Assembly (NCBI GenBank): GCA_963402885.1
Contig: OY727094.1
Coordinates: 13,146,501 to 13,210,500, forward strand
Length of the DNA: 64,000 nucleotides
Source: Antedon bifida
Lineage: Eukaryota > Echinodermata > Crinoidea > Comatulida > Antedonidae
Reading direction: 5' to 3'
In this document: piece by piece, positions 24,001 to 36,000 of the stretch
Layout: each line of letters opens with the position of its first letter
Position numbering within the stretch: the first letter of the stretch is position 1
Program-made: the position numbers and the translations under genes
Notes under the pieces: generated by a model
The model's database searches: none
What the model saw: the letters and a program-made list of their open reading frames with translations, nothing else
What the model was told of the DNA's origin: nothing

Positions 24001-27000
24001 TCTACATGATCCATCACATGCTATATATTGTACATTAATGAGTCTAGTCTAGTGGATAGATAAAGAGGCTACAAAAACATAGAGATTTAAAATGGTGTAT
24101 GTCAGTTGTTTGTTGCCTTCCATATCTACATGATGCATCAGATGCTATATATTGTACATTAATGAGTCTAGTCTAATGGGTAGATAAAGAGGCTACAAAA
24201 ACATAGAGATTTAAAATGGTCTATGTCAGTTGTTTGTTGCCTTCCATATCTATATAATCCATCATATGCTATCTATTGTACAATGAGTCTAGTCTAGTGG
24301 ATAGATAAAGAGGTTACAAAAACATAGAGATTTAAAATGGTCTATGTCAGTTGTTTGTTGCCTTCCATATCTACATGATCCATCAGATGCTATACATTGT
24401 ACATTAATGAGTCTAGTCTAGTGAGTAGATAAAGAGGTTACAAAAACATAGAGATTTAAAATGGTCTATGTGAGTTGTGTGTTGCCTTCCACATCTACAT
24501 GATCCATCATATGCTATCTATTGTACAATGAGTCTAGTCTAGTGGATAGATAAAGAGGTTACAAAAACATAGAGATTCAGGATGGTCTATGTCAGTTGTT
24601 TGTTGCCTTCCATATCTACATGATCTATCAGATGTTATCTATTGTACATTAATGAGTCTAGTCTAGTGGATAGATAAAGAGGTTACAAAAACATAGAGAT
24701 TTATAATGGTCCATGTCAGTTGTTTGTTGCCTTCCATATCTACATGATCTATCAGATGCTATCTATTGTACATTAATGAGTCTAGTCTAGTGGATAGATA
24801 AAGAGGCTACAAAAACATAGACATTTAAAATGGTCTATGTCAGTTGTTTGTTGCCTTCCATATCTATATAATCCATCAGATGCTATATATTGTACATTAA
24901 TGAGTCTAGTCTAGTGGGTAGATAAAGAGGCTACAAAAACATAGAGATATGGTTTTCAAAAAATGACTTGTGACAGTTATACTTCTTGTCATGATAAGCG
25001 CTATTAGAGCAGGTATATAATGTATTTCCTAATCATACGGATCTCTTGAACTCCCAAATGCTTAAACTGGTCTTAGCGACTCATTCACAGTGGGGCTCAC
25101 GCTGCTTTCGCATCGCCATTTGTTTTTAAAAACAGCTATTTTTAGCCGATTAAAAATTGCCTCACACTACTACACTAAAGCTTAAATAATAGTGGATATT
25201 ATGATATATAATTTAAGAGAAAAAAGAGAAAAAAAATCCAGTCAAATTATGTTTTAAAACATTTACTAGTCAACTGCATACAGCGTAGTGGCCATATTCT
25301 GGTCGTATTTTTGGTGAGGCCTTTAAATATAATCAACTAACCTGTCCCTAATGAGCTTGTAGCCAGAGGAGTAGCCATCTCTGTATCTACACAAAAAAAT
25401 ATATATATTAGTAATAACCAAGAATACAGTATCACGATTGATTCAATACACTATTAAAGGCCAGGTGCGGGCAAAAAATTTCTATTGATCATACATTCCA
25501 ATAATTATCGATCTATAGTTTCCCCTATGATTCATAAATTTTGGGATTTTATTTGCGTTACACGAGCTTGTTGAAAATAAGCACTTTCTTATCAGTGGGG
25601 GGATAGTTCAAATTACACAGTAAAATCTCTATTCTTTTGTACACAAATTTTGTAAATAGAGAGGCAATTTGAAAAGCTATGAAAAATAAACGGTGTGGTA
25701 AAAAATGTTATCAGATGACTAAATATAGGTAATATAACTTGAATTTTACATTTCTGGTATCTTTATTCAACTTCAGATTTTTATTTTCATGCTATAGCAA
25801 AACATTATCCACCGTATATCCACCATCTATTTTTAACCTTCTAGGGAGTCAAAAGACATGTTATTACATTAGGTTAACTACCTAACTACTGAAAAAAGTC
25901 TTCCTTGTTTTTATGGAAGGATTTTGCCAAATTTTGTATTTGACCATATTTAGGAAAATTCCTGTTTTTTCGTCTTGATTTCTATTACAAATATTTGATT
26001 TATGTACAATTAACCAAATGTTATATTTAAAATTCATGCCTCTACCTGAGCTTTAAAGATAACAAACTAACATTAATGAGTCTAGTCTAGTGGGTAGATA
26101 AAGAGGTTACAAAAACATAAAGATTTAAAATGGTCTATGTCAGTTGTTTGTTGCCTTCCATATCTACATGATGCATCATATGCTATCTATTGTACATTAA
26201 TGAGTCCAGTCTAGTGGGTAGATAAAGAGGCTACAAAAACATAGAGATATGGTTTGCAAAAAATGGTTAAGACTTGTGACAGTTATACTTTTTGTCATGA
26301 TATTCATTTTATAATCGGACAGAAAACTTTGATGGGAAAAACCATTCATTAAATGAGTGGCTTTAAAGCTCATAAGCTGTATTAGGACAGGTATGTAAAG
26401 TATTCCCTAATAGTTTCATCAAAGCTCATAAGCTGTATTAGGACAGATATGTAAAGTATTCCCTAATAATTTCATCAAAGCTCACAAGCTGTATTAGGAC
26501 AGGTATGTAAAGTATTCCCCAATAGTTTCATCAAAGCTCACAAGCTGTATTATGACAGGTATGTAAAGTATTCCCTAATAGTTTCATCAAAGCTCACAAG
26601 CTGTATTAGGACAGGTATGTAAAGTATTCCCTAATAGTTTCATCAAAGCTCACAAGCTGTATTAGGACAGGTATGTAAAGTATTCCCCAATAGTTTCATC
26701 AAAGCTCACAAGCTGTATTAGGACAGGTATGTAAAGTATTCCCCAATAGTTTCATCAAAGCTCATAAGCTGTATTATGACAGGTATGTAAAGTATTCCCC
26801 AATAGTTTCATCAAAGCTCATGAGCTGTATTAGGACAGGTATGTAAAGTATTCCCCAATAGTTTCATCAAAGCTCACAAGCTGTATTAGGACAATAATGT
26901 AAAGTATTCCCCAATAGTTTCATCAAAGCTCACAAGCTGTATTAGGACAGGTATGTAAAGTATTCCCCAATAGTTTCATCAAAGCTCATGAGCTGTATTA

Positions 27001-30000
27001 GGACAGGTTTGTAAAGTATTCCCCAATAGTTTCATCAAAGCTCACAAGCTGTATTAGGACAGGTATGTAAAGTATTCCCCAAAAGTTTCATCAAAGCTCA
27101 TAAGCTGTATTAGGACAGGTATGTAAAGTATTCCCCAATAGTTTCATCAAAGCTCACAAGCTGTATTAGGACAGGTATGTAAAGTATTCCCCAATAGTTT
27201 CATCAAAGCTCACAAGCTGTATTAGGACAGGTATGTAAAGTATTCCCTAATAGTTTCATCAAAGCTCATAAGCTGTATTAGGACAGGTATGTAAAGTATT
27301 CCCCAATAGTTTCATCAAAGCTCACAAGCTGTATTAGGACAGGTATGTAAAGTATTCCCCAATAGTTTCATCAAAGCTCATGAGCTGTATTAGGACAGGT
27401 TTGTAAAGTATTCCCCAATAGTTTCATCAAAGCTCACAAGCTGTATTAGGACAGGTATGTAAAGTATTCCCCAAAAGTTTCATCAAAGCTCATAAGCTGT
27501 ATTAGGACAGGTATGTAAAGTATTCCCCAATAGTTTCATCAAAGCTCACAAGCTGTATTAGGACAGGTATGTAAAGTATTCCCCAATAGTTTCATCAAAG
27601 CTCACAAGCTGTATTAGGACAGGTATGTAAAGTATTCCCTAATAGTTTCATCAAAGCTCATAAGCTGTATTAGGACAGGTATGTAAAGTATTCCCCAATA
27701 GTTTCATCAAACCTCACAAGCTGTATTAGGACAGGTATGTAAAGTATTCCCCAATAGTTTCATCAAAGCTCACAAGCTGTATTAGGACAGGTATGTAAAG
27801 TATTCCCTAATAGTTTCATCAAAGCTCACAAGCTGTATTATGACAGGTATGTAAAGTATTCCCCAATAGTTTCATCAAAGCTCACAAGCTGTATTAGGAC
27901 AGGTATGTAAAGTATTCCCCAATAGTTTCATCAAAGCTCATAAGCTGTATTAGGACAGGTATGTAAAGTATTCCCCAATAGTTTCATCAAAGCTCATAAG
28001 CTGTATTATGACAGGTATGTAAAGTATTCCCTAATAGTTTCATCAAAGCTCATAAGCTGTATTAGGACAGGTATGTAAAGTATTCCCCAATAGTTTCATC
28101 AAAGCTCACAAGCTGTATTAGGACAGGTATGTAAAGTATTCCCCAATAGTTTCATCAAAGCTCACAAGCTGTATTATGACAGGTATGTAAAGTATTCCCT
28201 AATAGTTTCATCAAAGCTCATAAGCTGTATTATGACAGGTATGTAAAGTATTCCCCAAAAGTTTCATCAAAGCTCATAAGCTGTATTAGGACAGGTATGT
28301 AAAGTATTCCCCAATAGTTTCATCAAAGCTCACAAGCTGTATTAGGACAGGTATGTAAAGTATTCCCCAATAGTTTCATCAAAGCTCACAAGCTGTATTA
28401 GGACAGGTATGTAAAGTATTCCCTAATAGTTTCATCAAAGCTCATAAGCTGTATTAGGACAGGTATGTAAAGTATTCCCCAATAGTTTCATCAAACCTCA
28501 CAAGCTGTATTAGGACAGGTATGTAAAGTATTCCCCAATAGTTTCATCAAAGCTCACAAGCTGTATTAGGACAGGTATGTAAAGTATTCCCTAATAGTTT
28601 CATCAAAGCTCACAAGCTGTATTATGACAGGTATGTAAAGTATTCCCCAATAGTTTCATCAAAGCTCACAAGCTGTATTAGGACAGGTATGTAAAGTATT
28701 CCCCAATAGTTTCATCAAAGCTCATAAGCTGTATTAGGACAGGTATGTAAAGTATTCCCCAATAGTTTCATCAAAGCTCATAAGCTGTATTATGACAGGT
28801 ATGTAAAGTATTCCCCAATAGTTTCATCAAAGCTCACAAGCTGTATTATGACAGGTATGTAAAGTATTCCCCAATAGTTTCATCAAAGCTCACAAGCTGT
28901 ATTAGGACAGGTATGTAAAGTATTCCCCAATAGTTTCATCAAAGCTCACAAGCTGTATTATGACAGGTATGTAAAGTATTCCCTAATAGTTTCATCAAAG
29001 CTCATAAGCTGTATTATGACAGGTATGTAAAGTATTCCCAATAGTTTCATCAAAGCTCACAAGCTGTATTAGGACAGGTATGTAAAGTATTCCCCAATAG
29101 TTTCATCAAAGCTCATAAGCTGTATTATGACAGGTATGTAAAGTATTCCCAATAGTTTCATCAAAGCTCACAAGCTGTATTAGGACAGGTATGTAAAGTA
29201 TTCCCCAATAGTTTCATTATTGTTTGTATTATTACAGTTTATTGTTATATCAATTGCACCAATGGTGAAATATTAATGTAAGCTACATTTCATCTTCAAA
29301 CTTCAGCTGTCTGTATACTCCTTCAAGCCCGGCGCACACTAGAGCTTTCGGCTGAGCCAACTGGCACGAGTAACACTTGGCTCACTAAAAAATTTACCGC
29401 ACACTAAACGCCTTCAGTACGCGATTTTCTGATAATTACTTACTACGCTATACGGCACACGCTGAAATATCATAATAAATGTCATGCGCAGTGGAATTTT
29501 TTAGTGAGCAGGAAGCTCACGTTCGGCGCACACTTGAGGAGAATGGCATGCATGCCAAAAAATATTAAACACGATAGATATTTTCCTCAGCGGCACGCGT
29601 GGCCGATTTCTCCCGAAATCCCTGGCGCACACTGTGAGACAAGTGTTACTCGTGCCAGTTGGCTCAGCCGGAAGCTCTAGTGTGCACCGGGCTTAAGGAC
29701 ATAGAAGCTGTATCGTCCATCAAGAGCTTTTAAATCTGAATCACTACTGTATGAATTTTTGCAAGATTAAATATTTGTCTTGTGTTTGAAACATTATTAC
29801 AATAACCGATAAATAATTTAATAATACAGTCAACTCTCCAAAACAGGACAGCCTTGGGCTGAGCTAATATGTCTGGTATTCTGAATAATGATAAAAAATG
29901 GGACATTAAAGGTATGGTTTTGGATGAGCTGACTGTATTTAATAAAACTTAAATACAATCAAATTCAGATTTTAATTTGTTGTAATTAGTTTATTTAACA

Positions 30001-33000
30001 AAAATCCAAACAACTGTTATTCAATTTTAGTCACTTTTTAAATCAGGTTGTCTTTAAATTACTTATGATATAGAGTGCTAATTCTGATTCTAATAGTTAT
30101 GTTGTCACATTTAAATTTTATCTATTTCAATAATATAGCAGCAATAATATGAAGGAGCATATGAACTATCGCACATTTACGATAACATTCCAAAACGTAA
30201 AGAGACCGACCCCGCACATCCCACTTGGATAACACCAAGCGGTAAACTTCACAATGGCTCCTTTCAACCGTGTCATCGTCACGTCACCGCTACGTCACCA
30301 GAACGTATTCACTTATGATTATGCCTTGCTGTTAGTAGGCGAAACGTCAAGTTCTCTGGAAATGTAAGTACCGATATCATCTTACAAACTTGACATTATT
30401 TTGGATCATATAGAAGTAACTTTTTATCATAAAAGAAGATGACGAGAACAGACTACTCACTTTTGAGATGATCTGTCTCAGGAAGATCTTGGGCATACCC
30501 AGACTTGAAAAGATCAGAAACACCAAAATCAGAGAAACCCTTGGGCTGAACAACACCATAATTGACAGGATAGCCATAAAGAGGCTCCGGTATTTTGGAC
30601 ATGTCAATAGGATGCCCTCCACAAGATATCCAAATCTACTCTTGGGCGCAATTGTCCAAGGAACTAGACCACGAGGGAGACTAGCCAAGAAATGGTTAGA
30701 CTGTGTGAAGGCAGACTGCACATAAAAAAACCAAGGATCCCTAACGAATGCAACTACAACATCACAAGATAGGAGGATCTGGCAAGAGGTCATGAAACAG
30801 GAGCCATCACAAGTCTCCCAGATGGTGTGGACGGCTTAGGTCAAGGTAGGTCAAATTATAAAAAATTAACTCTGAATCAAAAGGCTATCAAATGTGGAAT
30901 TTCAAGAGGGCGTCATTCAAGATTATAAAAGCTGAAACCATCGATTTTCACAATTTTCAAGTAAAAGCCACATGGTCGTGGATTGCTTCAGTTCACTTCC
31001 ATTTGTAATAATAAACATTTATAGGATGATATGTAGGCTTTATAATTCTATTTCTAAATTTGAAGTGTGCCCTACGTTTTATCGTTTTCTTTAATCTTTA
31101 GCGTGTGTAAAAAAGCGTACATCAGCGATTTTCAAGGTGATCTTTACTATAACCATATGCTACGTTTTTATTCTAGGCATATTCCACGTTGTAACTAAGG
31201 TCTTGAACATAAGTATTCTTCATTATTCTACTAATTTACCAAATAATTACCAGCTTATCGGTAAAGAATCGTAATTATAATTACATCTTCCCTTTGGTGC
31301 CTTTGGCACTCTAATGGAGTGGTTCTTGACCACATATCTATCTGTATTTTCATGTTGGTAAAGATAAATAAATATAATAAATAAATAATGTTTTGAGTAA
31401 TTCTGCTAACAAACAAAAAGACACACGCACGCAATCGACTACATATACCTTTTTGGCGGAGGTAAATAAATATTAATGAAACATTGTTTTAATTTTACTT
31501 TTGTAGTGTTTACATCAGTTTACATAAGGGAGACTATACCTACAAGTCCCATTGTATCATCGTATTAACGTAATTGATATAAAATGTTACACGCCTTATA
31601 ATTTTGTCCCTATATGTTAGTTTTCAATTTTTGTCTATCCAATCCAAGTAAGCTTTTGAAATGAAAGTGTTAATCTATATAAGCCCATGGAGTAATTTAT
31701 AATTCTTCCATAATCCTTATTACATGTACAGTACATGAATTATTTCCTCCATGCATGAATACAGTATTGATAAAAGTGTTGAATTTTTAGTCTTATTTGT
31801 TTTGTTCATCAAAGTTATACGCATTGTAATTCAGCGGCTACTACTCTAAGGAAACATTTGTTTGTACTGTATAATCATTAATTAAAATAATAATATTTAA
31901 TTACGGACGTACCACCATTTACTACTCTAATCTGCGGGAATAATTAACTCTTTTATCACCTATAATTTGTTTCATTGTTTAGGTATCAACCATCAATCTT
32001 AAATACACTAAGATTATTAAGTGGTTTTTTTGCAGTATCTTTTGTATGCTATGATTGCGATAATTATTACTTCTTTTTCATAACTTGTTATCATTAATAT
32101 ATTTATTGAGAAGGAGAACCAGTAATATTGTTTTTACTATTACCATGGGCTTTGCGTTTAAAGCTATTCGCTTACAGTACTGCCCCTTCACATGTTTTAT
32201 TTCATATTTTACTTTCATTTATAAATTTAAATTTTCTTTTTCAAGATGTATGTTATGTTAAAGATATATTGTCCCCTAAAAAAAAAATTGTTTTCACATT
32301 TTTTGTTGAATATACCATTTTAATGTCATGTAATAGTTATTCACTTTTGGACAAAAACTGGATTAAAAAAAATTATTTACCTGAAAAAATGGAATTTCAC
32401 AGAAGTGAATAACTTTATTAAAACTGCAAAATGGTCTATTTAGTTTTAAGACATTTATAAACTGGTATAAATGTGAGACAATTTATATTTTCTACATTAG
32501 TTTATAGCATTTCTGCATATGCTGGTATTTCCTACATTACTGTAGCTGTTAACACTGTACTCTGTTAATCCTATATAATTTTACCAATCAACTAACCTGA
32601 CAATTTGCTTGTAACCAGAGCTGCGGCAGTTGGTCTATCTACATTTGATGTACCTGCATCTATGCAGAAGAAATATTTATATTAGTTATAATCAAGAATT
32701 TCAATACATTTTGAGCAGGCATCACTAAAAAGATTGTCTTATTTATAGAGACACTGGGCCATCCTAGTTATACAGTACATATAGAAATACTTTTATTGTG
32801 AACAAGTTACTTACACAAAAGTGAAGATTTTGGAACCAATGTTAATACAGTCATTTAAAGAAATGTGTAGTGTCAATTTAAAGGTCTGAAATGGCACTTC
32901 TGGTCTTAATTTTATAAGATTTTTATTAGGACAAATATTCTTAACTTAACAGTATGTAACAAATTTCAAGCGTTTAGGACTCAGTAAAATGGTCAGAAAG

Positions 33001-36000
33001 TAAAATTAGTGGTCAGATAGTAAGGATATACTCATGTTTGTTATAGTACTAAATACTGAACAACAGTTTTACAATTAATGAAATGGCATAAATATAAAAA
33101 TATTTTCCTTATGGTAATTGGTGAATAACAAAATCTATAATACAATCTTGGCTTAACTTACTTCCAAATAGCTGCTTGTATCGTTTAACATTCATGTTAC
33201 TTCCATGACATGGCAACATCTCATCCTGGAAATCTCCAAGAATTTGCATATGTTTCTTCTCAGATGTCTTACTACAATCACAGGGAATGCATCGATGGAA
33301 TTTAATGCCCCTTCTACCACCATCTTTAGAATGTTTAAAAGACATCTCAATAGTTGATACAACCTGTAAAAATACAAAACATCTTCAACTAATCTTTTTT
33401 TTCATCATCTAGCTTATTCATCATTTTAACATTTATTTTAAAAAAAGGGATAATGCACAAACAAATAATAATCAAGATTAAAATTTGAAAATACAGAGGG
33501 CATTTAGAGTTGGAGGAATTGAAGTCCCTCTTGCCTTACATTTTTCCATGGGTCAAATTTGAAAATGTAATCTTGATTGGGGCTGAGGTGGAGAGATGTA
33601 GGTTAACAAAAAATGTTGTACACTCCCCAAACACGTTCTGTGAGATTGCCATTTCAAGATATCTAGATGTCCAGATTCCTAAAAAATTCACACACCTCAG
33701 CCCTAACCATGGTGCCACTGAGGTGGGAGCAGGTTTATTAATATTTATCAATTTTATGCCGACAAGCCGGAATATTTTTAATGAGTACGATTTAGGCCAT
33801 AACATGTCCATTATTCCTAAAATATTCTCATTTCAGTTAATTTAACATTACACACTCCCAAAAAATATTTATGAGAGTGCCATATCCGGGAATTTGGAGA
33901 GGCCATACGTTACAATTCGCTTAATGGGGCTAAGGTGGGGTGGGTTTGAACACTGCAGCTGGTTAGGTCAGTCGTAAAGTTCAAACTCAGCAAGATTTTA
34001 AAGGTACATCCTTTGTTGCCTATTTCCTGTTATAGCAAGTGTAGCAATTATTATGCTATTATGCTAGAACCAATCATGTAAAATTAATTTATCGTATTTA
34101 GTATTAAAAAAGAAAGAAGAAAGTCATAACATACCTGTTTACATGTTGAAGGAGAAGGTTCACATTCTGTGGTAGTAATTGTTTCGCCAAGAGCCTTTCT
34201 AACTTTAATTGTAGCCTGAAGATAAACATTTGAAGGTTACATTGAAAGTTTTGGCCTAAACATTTTATCTATGCAAATATAATAGGTTATGTTGCGAATT
34301 AGTGTGGTGTTTATTCTAAAATTGATGTATATGCTTTAACCAATTGCATAATAGTAACATTTAACTGCATTTTATTATTTGCATAAAATAACTATATTAT
34401 CACATATTTCAATGGAACAGAAATAAAATGCTGAAGTCATTTAGACATTGTAAGTTACCTTTAACAAGAACTTGTGGTCATCTTGCTTTGTTACCAATTT
34501 GACAAGAGACAAGATAACATTATGATATTGGTCGACGTAGAGCTCTGCATAGTCATTTGATAGTTTGGGGTCATCTCCTGTCTCCTTCTGATATTTTTTA
34601 ATGAAATCAATCACTAAATATGGAAAGAGTATGTCAGGCAGATGTCCACAAAGGTCGTAATATATACTGATAGAGAGCCCATCATGCACAGATTTCACTT
34701 CACTGGATGGTGACGTCTCAAAAGCAAGTCGCAGAGGCACAAAAAAGGATCGTTCCTGCAATAAGAATGTTCAAATGTGTTAGAATGTGTGAAGATCTCA
34801 CCTAATTCTAATCAAATAAAACTTTTAAAAAAATTATTCAGTGTAAAGATTCATATTCAAGACATTTTATTGGTCCACTTAAAACGGAAATTCATTTTGC
34901 TTGGCATAATTAAGAAAACAATACAAGAAAAATACATCAAATTGCACAAATGCTACTATAGGTCAATGTTAAAATACGGTTAATAGGCCAATGTTAAAAT
35001 TCAAAACAAAAACTAGATTTGAACTCGTCAAAGTGACGAGATCAGGTTATCCGCGAAAATGCAACATGCACATACGTTAAAATATATGAACATTGACAAT
35101 TATTATGCCATCCTATGACATGAATTAAATATGTTTATAGTGCTGAATTGTACCTATTTTGTATCATACAGCATATTACAGTGTACCCATCTTTTAATCC
35201 AATTTTTAACACGATGACGTCATCAAATTGACATATAAAGATAACTATTTTAGAAGATAATTATCTAAATAATTACATTAATACAAATTTGAAGAATTTT
35301 GGGCACGTAAAAGTAAGATGCGCTTTCTTTTCAACGCGACAAGCATTTACGAAACAGATGAAAATCCAACTTTTTTTAATTCAACTGGCCATATGATGAT
35401 GTCATCACATCAGATAGACAAAATTTGTATATGAATTCATATCTACCCTTTATGTAAAAGGTACATAACAAATCCAATGAAAGTCATTTCCATTTTACAG
35501 AACGAAATGACCTTCCTATGAGTCAATACCGTAAAAATTCAATACCGTAAAATGTTTAATCAGAACATCCAAATCGAAAACGAAAAATCAATCCAATGGT
35601 TGTATAAAAATAGTATCCAAGCTCTGTTGGTACATAATCAAGCAAAACGGCTCATATAGAAACACGATACGGTTACAATCCATACAAAATTTCAGCTTGA
35701 AATAGCATATAATAAATATAAAATATCATCAATATACAGACAGCTATACAAACAACATGATATAAAAATACTTGTTAAGTTGCTTTAAAATTGCTAAGTT
35801 GAAAAACGCTTGTACTAGGCCCAAGGAGTGCCCTTGTGCCTATACTGTGCCGGCTGGACTCGTTCAAAATTCCTGGACTATATACTCTAGATTGTGCAGA
35901 GAGATTTCATGCCTAGAGAGGTTGAGTGAAACACAACCGCTCCAGTTGACGTAGTTCGCACAATAACAAGGGGTTATCCACCAAATGCGGATAACCAATT

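Noticed and set aside
26365-29215. CRISPR or coding repeat array
   Set aside because: There are no variable spacers, and 56 is not a multiple of 3; no long open frame runs through it.
33510-33845. Plus-strand ORF of 111 residues
   Set aside because: No domain signature, an overlapping ORF on the other strand, and phrases repeated imperfectly nearby; probably a decayed repeat in an intron.
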